The notes: generated from the letters alone by a model not told the origin. A stretch of 64,000 nt of DNA from Polaribacter sp. Hel_I_88 (GCF_000687935.1 NZ_JHZZ01000001.1:1116001-1180000); one strand, 5' to 3'; shown: positions 40,169-48,546, counted from the first letter of the stretch. Translations and numbers: made by a program.

Positions 40169-41326
40169 TTACTCCAACCAACTCTTATAATAATCTTCAT
40201 CCGCAATTTTCATGGCTTCTTCTGTAACTTGCAAAGGTTTAAAAGTATCTACCATAACTGCTAATTCTTCGGTTTTGGTTTTGCCAATACTTTTTTCTGC
40301 AGTCCCTGGATGTGGACCATGAGGAATGCCTGCTGGGTGCAAAGAAATATGTCCTTGATCTATATCGTTTCTGCTCATAAAATCGCCATCTACATAGTAC
40401 AAAACTTCGTCTGAATCGATATTACTATGACTATAAGGAGCAGGAATTGACAGTGGATGATAATCGTACATTCTTGGTACAAAACTGCAAATTACAAACG
40501 CATTTGTTTCAAAAGTTTGATGCACAGGTGGTGGTTGATGAATTCTACCAGTAATTGGTTCAAAATCATGAATTGAAAACGCATACGGATAATTATAACC
40601 ATCATAACCAACTACATCAAAAGGATGAGAAGCGTAGGTCATTTCTATAATTTCGCCTTGCTTTTTTACTTTGATTAAGAAATCTCCTAACTCATTATTG
40701 GTTTCTAACTCGTAAGGTCTTCTTAAATCTCGCTCGCAAAATGGCGAATGCTCCAACAACTGACCAAAATAATTTCTATATCTTTTTGGTGTATAAACAG
40801 GGCTGTAAGATTCAACAATAAAAAGGCGGTTATTTTCATCATCAAAATCTAGTTTGTAAATTATTCCACGTGGAATTACCAAATAATCTCCATATTTAAA
40901 ATCTAAATTTCCAAGATGTGTTCTTAATTTTCCTGATCCTTTATGTATAAAAATTACCTCATCTGCATCTGAGTTTTTATAAAAATAAGATGTTGTTGAT
41001 TTTTTTGGTGCTGATAAAATTATGTTACAATCCGAATTTGTTAAAACGATTTTTCTACTTTCTAAATAATCGTTTTCAGGCGGAACTTGAAATCCGATAA
41101 ACTTATAAGACTGAATGTTATTTGCTTTGGCAATTTTTGGCTTTACAGAATATTGTTTCCCAATATTTTTGACCATGGTTGGTCTGTATTCGTGATAAGA
41201 ATTGGTAGACATTCCATCAAAACCAATAGTACCAAACAATTGTTCGTAATATAGACTCCCGTCTTTTTTACGAAATTGTGTGTGTCTTTTTGGTGGGATT
41301 TTCCCTAATTTATGATAAAAAGGCAT
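40169..41326 (-). CDS. hmgA: Homogentisate 1,2-dioxygenase
   Basis: 385-residue Fe(II) dioxygenase opening homogentisate to maleylacetoacetate. Family markers: YLVIPRGIIYKLDF, a cupin core GSGKLRTHLGNLDFKYGDY, SIHDFEPITGRIHQPPPVHQ, and SLHPAGIPHGPHPGTAEKS with His ligands. The length is somewhat below the roughly 430-440 residues of animal and Pseudomonas enzymes, as is usual in Bacteroidota (recalled). Next step after hppD. Confidence 0.94.
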   Translation of the reverse strand: MPFYHKLGKIPPKRHTQFRKKDGSLYYEQLFGTIGFDGMSTNSYHEYRPTMVKNIGKQYSVKPKIAKANNIQSYKFIGFQVPPENDYLESRKIVLTNSDCNIILSAPKKSTTSYFYKNSDADEVIFIHKGSGKLRTHLGNLDFKYGDYLVIPRGIIYKLDFDDENNRLFIVESYSPVYTPKRYRNYFGQLLEHSPFCERDLRRPYELETNNELGDFLIKVKKQGEIIEMTYASHPFDVVGYDGYNYPYAFSIHDFEPITGRIHQPPPVHQTFETNAFVICSFVPRMYDYHPLSIPAPYSHSNIDSDEVLYYVDGDFMSRNDIDQGHISLHPAGIPHGPHPGTAEKSIGKTKTEELAVMVDTFKPLQVTEEAMKIADEDYYKSWLE

Positions 41327-41389
41327 AAAATGTGTTTAATTGTTGAACTGTTAAATCGTTTAATTGTTTCCTGAATTATAAAACTTGTT

Positions 41390-41420
41390 GATGAGATTCT
41401 GAAACAAGTTCAGAATGACA
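41390..41420. repeat. Extragenic palindrome ending in AATGACA
   Basis: GATGAGATTCTGAAACAAGT then TCAGAATGACA; ATTCTGAA / TTCAGAAT arms pair. Same design as 52176-52203. Confidence 0.55.
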
Positions 41421-41523
41421 AACTTATTCGGAAATAGAAAATACTATTCTGGATTTCGTTTTATTAAAAACTTTAGATGTATTAATAAGTCTTGAAACAT
41501 TTCAATCGATTTCGTGATAAAAA

Positions 41524-41531
41524 CAAAGATA
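41524..41531 (-). promoter_or_regulatory. -7 box upstream of hmgA
   Basis: TATCTTTG on the minus strand, with a TTG (CAA at 41548-41550) 16 bases further upstream as -33 candidate. The resulting leader would be about 190 bases and include the palindrome at 41390. Confidence 0.4.
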
Positions 41532-41574
41532 CAAAAAGTGATTCACAAATATTCATTGAAAATTTTTTGCATAA

Positions 41575-41604
41575 AAAAACCGAAACATTAGAGTTTCGGT
41601 TTTT
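41575..41604 (-). terminator. Terminator after the secreted hypothetical gene
   Basis: AAAAACCGAAAC / GTTTCGGTTTTT, 12-bp stem with a 6-base loop, 22 bases past the stop at 41627. Confidence 0.88.
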
Positions 41605-41626
41605 AAAACTAATAAATATTAATTAC

Positions 41627-42319
41627 TTAAATTGAGTTTAAATAGTTTACTATTTTTAACAAATCTTCCCTATTCTTTACATTTAAATTATTTCTTTTCA
41701 TAAAGTCTTTTACGTTATTAGGTTTGTTTTGTAAAAAAGAGAAAAAATCTTCGTTTTTAGAAGGAACTTCAACAATTTCTTTATCAATCTTTATATATAA
41801 TTTATCGCTCTTTCTTATAAAATTCGGTTCTATGCTTTTGTCGTAAGACGATGTTTGTTTTTTTCCTTTCTTGAATTCAACAATTTTTCTTACCAATAAT
41901 TTTACATTTCTATCGTCCAATACTTCAAAATACTTCAGTTTTCCATTGAAATTAACAACTTGAAAGTAACTAGAAGAGTTTTTAAAGTATATTTTTTGAC
42001 CAATTTCTTTTTCTAATGTAAATACTTTATCATCTTTCTCAAACTCCATTTCATCTGTAAAAATATTATACTTCACTTTAAACAACTCTGAATTACCATC
42101 TATTTTTGCTGATAAATAATCTGGAGATAAATACATTTTTGGTGCAATGCTATTTAGTATTTCAGAAGTATTCACATCTTTAAATGATGTCGATGATTGT
42201 GATTGTCCTGGTGCCAAAGCTGGAAAATAAAAAGGGCTACCTGAAGAATAGTATTGAGAAAAAATTGTTGTGGCTAAACAAATAAAAATAATGGTTAAAT
42301 TTGTAGATAATGTTTTCAT
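41627..42319 (-). CDS. Secreted hypothetical protein
   Basis: 230 residues. Signal peptide MKTLSTNLTIIFICLATTIF cut near SQ. The mature part is rich in Lys, Asp and aromatic residues in beta-like stretches (KMYLSPDYLSAKIDGNSELF, GQKIYFKNSSSYFQVVNFNG) and ends with a helical segment. No known family recognised. Single gene with its own terminator. Confidence 0.7.
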   Translation of the reverse strand: MKTLSTNLTIIFICLATTIFSQYYSSGSPFYFPALAPGQSQSSTSFKDVNTSEILNSIAPKMYLSPDYLSAKIDGNSELFKVKYNIFTDEMEFEKDDKVFTLEKEIGQKIYFKNSSSYFQVVNFNGKLKYFEVLDDRNVKLLVRKIVEFKKGKKQTSSYDKSIEPNFIRKSDKLYIKIDKEIVEVPSKNEDFFSFLQNKPNNVKDFMKRNNLNVKNREDLLKIVNYLNSI

Positions 42320-42404
42320 AATTTTAAATTTAATTAGTTATTATTAAAAAAAGTATGATTTATAAATAACAAAAATTGTACCAAAGTAAAAAATTTAATT
42401 AAGA

Positions 42405-42911
42405 TTATTCTGTTGGTAATCTTTCATCAATCATTTTTAATGGCATTCCTTCCATTAAATCAAAAATATCTATGATGCTTCTAACAGTATCTTCTTCTTC
42501 TACTTGCTCGTTTACAAACCATTGCAAGAAAACCTCTGATGCAAAATCATCTGTATTTCTAGCTTTCTTAAAACATTTATAAATAGATTGTGTTACTTGT
42601 ATTTCTTGATCTAACGATTTTTCATAGATTTCTCTTAAACCTTCAAATTCGTTATTTACATGAGGAATTGCTGGCGAAATTGCTGCTCCACCTGCATCGT
42701 TTACAAAGTTAAAAATTTTCATTCCATGTTCTCTTTCCTCTTCTGCTTGCTTATAAAAAAATGCTTTACTATTTACCAATTCTCTTTGGTCGCACCAAGA
42801 AGCCATTGCTAAATAAGATGCAGATGCGTGCATTTCTAATGCTATTTGTTCGTTTAACAAATCCATAACATCAGTGTTAATGGTCATTTGTCTTCTTATG
42901 GCTGTTTTCAT
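42405..42911 (-). CDS. ftnA: Ferritin (non-heme)
   Basis: 168-residue iron-storage protein. Ferroxidase-centre residues are visible in NEQIALEMHASASYLAMASW (Glu) and AEEEREHGMKIF (Glu and His of ExxH), with further Gln/Glu in QWFVNEQVEEEDTV. The N-terminus may instead be MTINTDVMD at 42887, eight codons later. A minus-strand TATCTTTG at 42932-42939 is a likely -7 box. Single gene. Confidence 0.95.
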   Translation of the reverse strand: MKTAIRRQMTINTDVMDLLNEQIALEMHASASYLAMASWCDQRELVNSKAFFYKQAEEEREHGMKIFNFVNDAGGAAISPAIPHVNNEFEGLREIYEKSLDQEIQVTQSIYKCFKKARNTDDFASEVFLQWFVNEQVEEEDTVRSIIDIFDLMEGMPLKMIDERLPTE

Positions 42912-42931
42912 ATTTTCTAATGTTTATAATA

Positions 42932-42939
42932 CAAAGATA
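42932..42939 (-). promoter_or_regulatory. -7 box of the ferritin gene
   Basis: CAAAGATA on the plus strand reads TATCTTTG, 21 bases before the ATG at 42911. Confidence 0.4.
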
Positions 42940-43008
42940 CAGGAAAATAAGGTTGATTTTGAATTGAAAACAAGATTTAAAGACAGTCTAAATAAAGATA
43001 TTCGTGTT

Positions 43009-43296
43009 TTAGAAATCAGAAAAACAGTAGGCTAACTCTTCTTTTAAATCTAATAATTTCGGAACTTCTAAAAACACCAAGTGTTTTTTATCAGCAATAA
43101 ACAGCAACACAAAATTTTCATTTTCGATGATGTTTTCTAAATTTTCTGTGGATGTTAAAATATTTACTTTATTTCTCAATTGAAGTACTTGTGGAAAAGT
43201 AAGTGTCATAATTTTGTCATCTATCTTTAATTGATAGTTGCAAAAAGTATGTTTTGTAAGCTGAATATTGAAAGTTACGTCACTTAATATTTCCAT
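43009..43296 (-). CDS. Conserved-looking hypothetical protein
   Basis: 95 residues, beta-rich then helical, no signal or membrane segment (FNIQLTKHTFCNYQLKIDDK, LTFPQVLQLRNKVNILTSTE). Located just upstream of the ferritin gene but separated by about 100 bases that include the ferritin promoter. Family not recognised. Confidence 0.65.
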   Translation of the reverse strand: MEILSDVTFNIQLTKHTFCNYQLKIDDKIMTLTFPQVLQLRNKVNILTSTENLENIIENENFVLLFIADKKHLVFLEVPKLLDLKEELAYCFSDF

Positions 43297-43373
43297 ACCG
43301 CAAATTTAATTATTATTTAGAATAAATAAAAACAATAATCTATAAAAATTTGCTCTTTTATTAATAAAAAAAA

Positions 43374-43718
43374 TTAAACAAAGTGTTCAACTCCAAATAA
43401 CTGATATAAAGGAGTAAATACAACAATTGCAATCATTACAAATACTATTATTTTTGTGAAGTTTGATGTAGTTTTTTCTGCTACAATAAAGTTTGAATCT
43501 AAATTATTAGATTGTAGTAATATATCTTTTGATTGATAAATTGGAGCATCAATCTCTGATTTTGGAGTATTACTTTTCGGGATTTTGTTGTAATAAAGAA
43601 GTAAAATTGATATTAATACAAATGACCCTAAAAAAAACATTAATAAATCATAAAACGATAATGATTTAGTACCAAAATCACCACATAATATTTCTAATAA
43701 GCTATTTGTTTCTGACAT
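43374..43718 (-). CDS. Small two-helix membrane protein, paralog 1
   Basis: 114 residues with two hydrophobic helices (about 21-42 and 88-108) flanking a polar region. The segment YYNKIPKSNTPKSEIDAPIY followed by QSK is nearly repeated in the protein encoded 2 bases upstream, so the pair arose by tandem duplication. No family recognised. Confidence 0.7.
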   Translation of the reverse strand: MSETNSLLEILCGDFGTKSLSFYDLLMFFLGSFVLISILLLYYNKIPKSNTPKSEIDAPIYQSKDILLQSNNLDSNFIVAEKTTSNFTKIIVFVMIAIVVFTPLYQLFGVEHFV

Positions 43719-43720
43719 AA

Positions 43721-44038
43721 TTAATTTATAAAATCACTAAAAGGTTTTATCACAAAAACAATTATTAAAGAATAAATAATAATTTTTGAGGAAATTGACA
43801 ATGATTTTTGAGAAAATAATAAACCATCATTGTTATTAATTGATTCTATTAAAAAATCTTTTGATTGATAAATTGGGTTATCAAGTTCTAGCTTTTGATT
43901 ATTATTTCTTGGAATTTTATTGTAATAAAATATCAAGATTGATATTGTAAAAAAAGAACCTAAAGCAAAAACAATTAAAGCTTCTAAATCTAAACCATAT
44001 TCGTAAGGAAAAAAATGTATTGTGTTTAAAGCTATCAT
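43721..44038 (-). CDS. Small two-helix membrane protein, paralog 2
   Basis: 105 residues from the ATG at 44038 (MIALNTIHFF); a TTG five codons earlier is possible. Two hydrophobic helices (about 17-38 and 84-103) and the shared segment YYNKIPRNNNQKLELDNPIY then QSKDF. Stops 2 bases before the ATG of paralog 1, so they are one operon. Confidence 0.7.
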   Translation of the reverse strand: MIALNTIHFFPYEYGLDLEALIVFALGSFFTISILIFYYNKIPRNNNQKLELDNPIYQSKDFLIESINNNDGLLFSQKSLSISSKIIIYSLIIVFVIKPFSDFIN

Positions 44039-44075
44039 AATTCTAATTTTCAACTAAAATAAGAAAATAAATCAA

Positions 44076-44110
44076 AAGACCTGACAGGTTTTAAAAACCT
44101 GTCAGGTCTG
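44076..44110. repeat. GACCTGACAGGTTTT palindrome
   Basis: GACCTGACAGGTTTT-AAA-AACCTGTCAGGTC, near-perfect hairpin; first of two in the spacer between the ferredoxin reductase gene and the paralog pair. It could act as a terminator for the paralog pair's opposite neighbour but lacks a long T run. Confidence 0.7.
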
Positions 44111-44140
44111 AATAACAATTTTAAACTTATCATTATTAAA

Positions 44141-44168
44141 CCTCAAAGGGTTTGAAACCCTTTGAGGG
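44141..44168. repeat. CCTCAAAGGGTTT palindrome
   Basis: CCTCAAAGGGTTT-GA-AACCCTTTGAGG, near-perfect hairpin; second in the same spacer, related in design to the CCTACAAGGTTT family. Confidence 0.7.
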
Positions 44169-44184
44169 TTCTCGTATCTTAAAT

Positions 44185-45240
44185 TTACTCAATCTTTTTA
44201 ACCACAGCTTTTGGTGCTTCTTTTCTTGTTCCGTCAAAACCATCTACGCCACCAACAGTTGTGTATTTCATTACATACTTTTTATCTGGAAAAATACGTT
44301 GGTATGCACTTTGACACATTAAAGTAGCTTCGTGAAAACCACAAAGAATTAGCTTTAATTTTCCTGGATAGGTATTTACATCGCCAATTGCGTAAATACC
44401 TGGAATATTTGTTTGATAATCTAAAGCGTTATTTACTTTAATGGCATTTTTTTCTATTTCTAATCCCCAATCTGCAATCGGTCCTAATTTAGGTGATAAA
44501 CCAAAAAGCGGAATAAAATGATCGGTTTCAATGGTAAAAGGTTCTTCTCCTTTTTGTACCACTGAAACACCTTCTACTTTATCAGTTCCAACAATTCCTT
44601 TTACTTCTGCAGGAGTAATCATGGTAATTTTACCTGCATTTTTTAATTCTTGCACTTTATCTACAGAGTCTAAAGCGCCTCTAAATTCGTTTCTTCTATG
44701 AATTAAAGTTACTGATGAAGCAACATCTGTTAAAAATATTGCCCAATCTAAAGCTGAATCTCCACCTCCAGAAATCACAACTTTTTTATCTCTGTAAAAT
44801 TCTGGATCACGAATAATATATTCAACACCTTTATCTTCAAAATCTGCGATATTTGGTATTGGTGGTTTTCTTGGTTCAAAAGAACCTAAACCTCCTGCAA
44901 TTGCCACAATTTTTGCGTGATGTTTTGTGCCTTTGTTAGTCGTTACAATAAAGGTTTCATCTTCTTGTTTTTCGATAGTGTCTGCACGTTCTCCTAATGT
45001 AAAACCTGGTTCAAATTGTTTAATTTGTTCCATTAATTTATCAGTTAAATCTCCCGCCAAAATTTCTGGATACGCAGGAATATCGTAAATAGGTTTTTTG
45101 GGATATATTTCTGAACATTGACCTCCTGCTTGTGGTAAAGCATCTATTAAATGACAACGAAGTTTTAATAACCCTGCTTCAAAAACGGTAAATAATCCAG
45201 TTGGTCCTGCACCAATAATTAAGATATCTGTTGTAATCAT
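44185..45240 (-). CDS. Ferredoxin--NADP reductase, thioredoxin-reductase-like type
   Basis: 351-residue FAD/NADPH oxidoreductase. FAD motif IIGAGPTGLFTVFEAGLLKL, NADPH motif VVISGGGDSALDWAIFL, HRRNEFRG, and the C-terminal IYAIGDVNTYPGKLKLILCGFHEA. The CxxC of thioredoxin reductases is absent where it should follow the NADPH domain, which assigns it to the TrxB-like ferredoxin reductase group. Start at 45240 (MITTDILIIGAG); the frame runs on upstream through a palindrome but that part is not protein-like. Belongs with nfu and mrp upstream. Confidence 0.92.
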   Translation of the reverse strand: MITTDILIIGAGPTGLFTVFEAGLLKLRCHLIDALPQAGGQCSEIYPKKPIYDIPAYPEILAGDLTDKLMEQIKQFEPGFTLGERADTIEKQEDETFIVTTNKGTKHHAKIVAIAGGLGSFEPRKPPIPNIADFEDKGVEYIIRDPEFYRDKKVVISGGGDSALDWAIFLTDVASSVTLIHRRNEFRGALDSVDKVQELKNAGKITMITPAEVKGIVGTDKVEGVSVVQKGEEPFTIETDHFIPLFGLSPKLGPIADWGLEIEKNAIKVNNALDYQTNIPGIYAIGDVNTYPGKLKLILCGFHEATLMCQSAYQRIFPDKKYVMKYTTVGGVDGFDGTRKEAPKAVVKKIE

Positions 45241-45254
45241 TTTTTTATTTTTTA

Positions 45255-45285
45255 AAACCTTACAAGTTTTTATGCTTGTAAGGTT
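45255..45285. repeat. AACCTTACAAG palindrome before the ferredoxin reductase gene
   Basis: AAACCTTACAAG-TTTTTATG-CTTGTAAGGTTT followed by T run. Perfect 12-bp arms; terminator-like on the plus strand, but the flanking genes are on the minus strand. Confidence 0.7.
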
Positions 45286-45305
45286 TTTTTTTAAAATTCT
45301 CTTGA

Positions 45306-45389
45306 TTGCGTTAGGGATTGTAGTGACATCCTTTTTTGTTTTTCTCAAAAAAGATATAACGAAAAGCCCGACCTTTTTAGGGAACGCCC
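45306..45389 (+). ncRNA. Structured repeat element, possible Flavo-1-like RNA (copy B)
   Basis: Begins GCGTTAGGGATTGTAGTGAC, contains CATCCTTTTTTG paired with CAAAAAAGATA, then AAAGCCCGACC and ends GGGAACGCCC. Compact version (84 bases) of 12547-12698, sharing the pattern GCGTTARGGATTGnARnGAC ... AAAGCCYG ... AACGCCC. It is antiparallel to the flanking minus-strand genes. Confidence 0.5.
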
Positions 45390-45433
45390 AAAACTATCAT
45401 TTTATAATAGCTTAAAGACTTTTTCTCTTCAGC

Positions 45434-45670
45434 TTACGCCACGTTTATAACTTCTTGTATTTGTGGTGCGTATTTTTTTATGGTTGCTTCTACTCCGTTT
45501 TTCAACGTCATTTGGTTTACAGAACACCCCATACAAGCACCCTCTAACTGCACTTTTACAATAGCATCTTCTATGGAAAGTAATTTAATATTACCTCCAT
45601 CGCTCACTAAAAAAGGGCGAATTTCTTCTAACGCTTTTTCTACATTATCATGTGTTTCTTGTGCTGTCAT
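45434..45670 (-). CDS. NifU-like (Nfu) iron-sulfur scaffold
   Basis: 78-residue Nfu domain. The motif GACMGCSVNQMTLKNGVEATIKKYAP contains the CxxC that carries a [4Fe-4S] cluster between two subunits. LRPFLVSDGGNIKLLSIEDAIVKVQLEG is the conserved preceding part. 3 bases after the Mrp/ApbC gene, so they are co-translated and work together in Fe-S cluster delivery. Confidence 0.94.
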   Translation of the reverse strand: MTAQETHDNVEKALEEIRPFLVSDGGNIKLLSIEDAIVKVQLEGACMGCSVNQMTLKNGVEATIKKYAPQIQEVINVA

Positions 45671-45673
45671 AAT

Positions 45674-46813
45674 TTATTTTTTAACTGCGCTACAACCGCT
45701 CATTGTTGTAATTCTTACAACTTCGGTTGGTGGTAAGTTTTCATTTCTTTTTAATAACTCAGCAAGCATTTCTTTAGTAATATCATTAAAAGATTTTTCT
45801 AAAACTGTACCTTCTTGTAATGCTACAGGATGCCCAACATCTCCAGCTTCTCTAATACTTTGTACCAAAGGAATTTCGCCTAAAAACTTTGTTTTAATAT
45901 CTTCTGCCAAGTTTTTTGCACCATCTTTTCCGAAAATGTAGTATTTATTTTCAGGCAATTCTTCTGGTGTAAAATATGCCATATTTTCGATAATTCCTAA
46001 AACTGGTACTTTGATGCTATCTTGTTGAAACATAGCAACTCCTTTTTTAGCATCTGCCAACGCAATATTTTGTGGTGTAGAAACTACAACTGCACCGTTT
46101 ATTGGTAAGGCTTGTACAATTGATAAATGTACATCTCCAGTTCCTGGAGGCAAATCAATTAAAAGAAAATCTAATTCGCCCCAATCTGCGTCAAAAATTA
46201 ATTGTTTTAAGGCTTTAGATGCCATTGGTCCACGCCAAATTACAGCTTGATCTGGATTTGTAAAAAAACCTAAAGACAATAATTTGACTCCATAATTTTC
46301 TATGGGTTTCATTTTTGAACGCCCATCAACATTAACAGAAAGTGGCCTAGACTTTTCAACATCGAACATGATGTGTTGTGATGGTCCATAAACGTCAGCA
46401 TCTAAAACTCCTACACTAAAACCCATTTTTGACAATGTAATAGCAAGGTTAGATGTGATTGTAGATTTACCAACACCACCTTTACCAGAGGCAATTGCGA
46501 TGATATTTTTTATATTCGGAATTTCTTGACCTCGAATTAAATTAGGGTCTTCTTTTGCAGCTGGTTTTTCTACTTTTAAATTGATTTTTACCTCAATTTT
46601 TGCATCAACATTGGTTTGGATCGCCTTTGTAATTTCAGCCTCAATTTTCTTTTTTGCCTGTAAAGTTGGATTACTGATGGTAACATCTACGTTTACTTCA
46701 TCTCCAAAAATTACTACATTTTTAACATTATTACCTTCTATTAAACTTTTTCCTTCTCCAGGAGCTGTAATAGTTTCTAATGCTTTGTATATATCTTGTT
46801 TATTAAAACTCAT
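45674..46813 (-). CDS. Mrp/ApbC/NBP35-type P-loop ATPase, Fe-S carrier
   Basis: 379 residues. N-terminal DUF59-like domain (about 1-90), then an NTPase with the deviant Walker A IASGKGGVGKSTITSNLA (about 108-125), DADVYGPSQ and LLIDLPPGTGDVHLS. Transfers [4Fe-4S] clusters. The family's C-terminal CxxC is not evident; the end reads VVRITTMSGCSAVKK with a single Cys. A -7 box (TATCTTTG, minus strand, 46876-46883) lies upstream. Confidence 0.92.
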   Translation of the reverse strand: MSFNKQDIYKALETITAPGEGKSLIEGNNVKNVVIFGDEVNVDVTISNPTLQAKKKIEAEITKAIQTNVDAKIEVKINLKVEKPAAKEDPNLIRGQEIPNIKNIIAIASGKGGVGKSTITSNLAITLSKMGFSVGVLDADVYGPSQHIMFDVEKSRPLSVNVDGRSKMKPIENYGVKLLSLGFFTNPDQAVIWRGPMASKALKQLIFDADWGELDFLLIDLPPGTGDVHLSIVQALPINGAVVVSTPQNIALADAKKGVAMFQQDSIKVPVLGIIENMAYFTPEELPENKYYIFGKDGAKNLAEDIKTKFLGEIPLVQSIREAGDVGHPVALQEGTVLEKSFNDITKEMLAELLKRNENLPPTEVVRITTMSGCSAVKK

Positions 46814-46875
46814 TTGTTTTGCTATTTGCTTTTAGCTCTTGAGCTAATAGCATTATTTTTATTTAATCTCGATTA

Positions 46876-46883
46876 CAAAGATA
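46876..46883 (-). promoter_or_regulatory. -7 box upstream of the Mrp-Nfu operon
   Basis: CAAAGATA on the plus strand reads TATCTTTG, 63 bases upstream of the ATG at 46813. Confidence 0.4.
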
Positions 46884-47065
46884 CGTTTTAACAATAAGAA
46901 AATAAAGCTAATAAATTGTGAATATTTATGGTTTGATAAGTGGAAATTATAGACTATAATTTTAGTAAATAGTGAGTATTTTTTTAGACACGAATTTCAC
47001 AAATTTCTCTAATTATATTTTATAATTTTCGATAAATTGAGAAATAATAAAATAAAGATTTTAAA

Positions 47066-47398
47066 CTAAAGTTCTTCAGAAGGATTCCAATAAACTTTGT
47101 CTAGCTCTTGAATTTGGTTATCAATCACAACAATGCCTTCATTTTCTAATAATTGTTGCATTAAATTTGTGCCATCAAAATGATGTTTCCCTGTTAGCAA
47201 ACCTTTTTTATTGACAACTCTGTGCGCAGGAACTTCCTCTTTTTGAGTGTGAGAATTATTCATGGCCCAGCCTACCATTCTTGCAGATTTTGCGGCTCCT
47301 AAATACGCACCAATGGCTCCATAGCTTGTAACTCTACCAAAGGGAATTTTACGTGCAACTTGATACACTTTCTCGAAAAAATTATCGGAATCTTTCAT
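47066..47398 (-). CDS. Alkyltransferase-like (ATL) DNA-binding protein
   Basis: 110 residues of the MGMT DNA-binding fold, with GRVTSYGAIGAYLGAAKSAR (winged helix and recognition helix). The active-site motif PCHR of O6-alkylguanine transferases reads PAHRVV, so Cys is replaced by Ala and direct alkyl transfer is impossible. Such ATL proteins bind O6-alkylguanine and hand the lesion to nucleotide excision repair. Length matches a domain without the N-terminal half of MGMT. Confidence 0.92.
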   Translation of the reverse strand: MKDSDNFFEKVYQVARKIPFGRVTSYGAIGAYLGAAKSARMVGWAMNNSHTQKEEVPAHRVVNKKGLLTGKHHFDGTNLMQQLLENEGIVVIDNQIQELDKVYWNPSEEL

Positions 47399-47493
47399 TT
47401 TAGGAAGGTAAAGATTATTTTAAAATATTTTACACAGAGATTCACAGAAAAAAAACATCAATAAAGAATATACAAAATTTATAACTTAAAAAT

Positions 47494-47517
47494 CACTTCG
47501 ACAAGCTCAGTGTGACA
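47494..47517. repeat. Extragenic palindrome ending in GTGTGACA
   Basis: CACTTCGACAAGCTCAGTGT then GACA, of the same general type as the other TGACA-ended hairpins. Confidence 0.45.
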
Positions 47518-47592
47518 TTTTGAGTTTTAACCGAAATTGTGTAAGATTTTTTCTTCCTGAAACCTGCATTTAGAGCAGACGAAATGGAAAAG

Positions 47593-48273
47593 TTAAGAGG
47601 GGCTATACTTTAATCGAAATTGAATATATGTAATTGGCTTATTAACTTCTAAATATTGGTTTTCGTAAAAAGTCTGAGTTTCTGTAACTTCTTTTGGAGC
47701 GCCTTCATTTTTATATACATTATGGTTTGCATATAAAATTTCATGACCTTCTCCATGCAATAACCCTAAAGTATAACCGTGCATAAATTCAGAATCTGTT
47801 TTTAAGTTCATAATACCATCTTCTTTTAAAATAGTGTGGTATTTTTTCATAAAACTAGCATTCGTCATTCTATGTTTTGTACGCTGAAATTTTATTTGCG
47901 GATCTGGAAATGTTATCCAAATTTCTGAAACTTCATTTTTTGCAAAAATAAAATCAACCAACTCAATTTGCGTTCTTACAAAGGCTACATTTGGTAAATT
48001 TTCTTCAGTAGCCGTTTTTGCACCTCGCCAAAAACGAGCACCTTTTATATCAATGCCTATATAGTTTTTGTTGGGGTTTTTTCTAGCCAAAGCAATTGTA
48101 TATTCGCCTTTTCCACAACCCAATTCAACAATAATAGGATTATCGTTTTCAAAAAAAGAATACCATTTACCTTTTAAAGAAAAGTTAGTAATAACTTCTT
48201 CTCTAGTAGGCTGAATGACATTTTTGAACGTTTCATTTTCTTCGAAACGTTTTAATTTATTTTTACTTCCCAA
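47593..48273 (-). CDS. trmB: tRNA (guanine-N7-)-methyltransferase
   Basis: 226-residue SAM-dependent enzyme making m7G46 in tRNA. Motif I VELGCGKGEYTIALARKNP, GIDIKGARFWRGA, and EIWITFPDPQIKFQRTKHR (characteristic PDPxxKxRHxKRR-type motif). The TTG start at 48273 is accepted because the family's typical MGSKNKLKRF N-terminus begins there. Follows a small membrane-protein gene by 9 bases. Confidence 0.95.
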   Translation of the reverse strand: MGSKNKLKRFEENETFKNVIQPTREEVITNFSLKGKWYSFFENDNPIIVELGCGKGEYTIALARKNPNKNYIGIDIKGARFWRGAKTATEENLPNVAFVRTQIELVDFIFAKNEVSEIWITFPDPQIKFQRTKHRMTNASFMKKYHTILKEDGIMNLKTDSEFMHGYTLGLLHGEGHEILYANHNVYKNEGAPKEVTETQTFYENQYLEVNKPITYIQFRLKYSPS

Positions 48274-48282
48274 ATCGTAAAA

Positions 48283-48504
48283 TTAGGCTCTATCTTCTGT
48301 TCCTTCGTCTACGAATCTTTTAGATTCTTTCATCCAGTAAGCGAATAAAACTAAAAGAACTAGTAAAAAACCAAAATTTGGAATGTTAGAAATCCACCAA
48401 CCTGCATCTGCAGTAGCTATTTGTAGTCGCAACCACTCAAAAGGCAGGAACAAAATATCTGTGAACAAACTACCAATCCATTTAAAAATATTGCTTGCTA
48501 TCAT
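48283..48504 (-). CDS. Small membrane protein upstream of trmB
   Basis: 73 residues: an amphipathic N-terminus (WIGSLFTDILFLPFEWLRLQ), one clear hydrophobic helix (about 43-62), and an acidic tail (RFVDEGTEDRA). Conserved in Flavobacteriaceae as far as I recall (DUF6341-like, unverified). Divergent from the membrane protein at 48547 with only 42 bases between. Confidence 0.72.
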   Translation of the reverse strand: MIASNIFKWIGSLFTDILFLPFEWLRLQIATADAGWWISNIPNFGFLLVLLVLFAYWMKESKRFVDEGTEDRA

Positions 48505-48546
48505 AACTTAATTATCTTTACAGTTGCAAAAATAACAAAAGAAACA

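Noticed and set aside
44076..44168. Two neighbouring palindromes as a possible CRISPR fragment
   Set aside because: The two units differ in sequence, there are no regular spacers, and no cas genes are present.
44185..45348. Longer ferredoxin reductase starting at 45348
   Set aside because: The extra 36 residues are Lys/Thr-rich, translate a palindromic repeat, and precede the canonical MITTDILIIGAGP start.
45480..45941. 153-codon open frame opposite the Nfu and Mrp genes
   Set aside because: Antisense to two clear genes and spans their junction; composition is shadow-like.
47066..47398. Annotation as methylated-DNA--cysteine methyltransferase
   Set aside because: The catalytic Cys is replaced by Ala in the PCHR motif.
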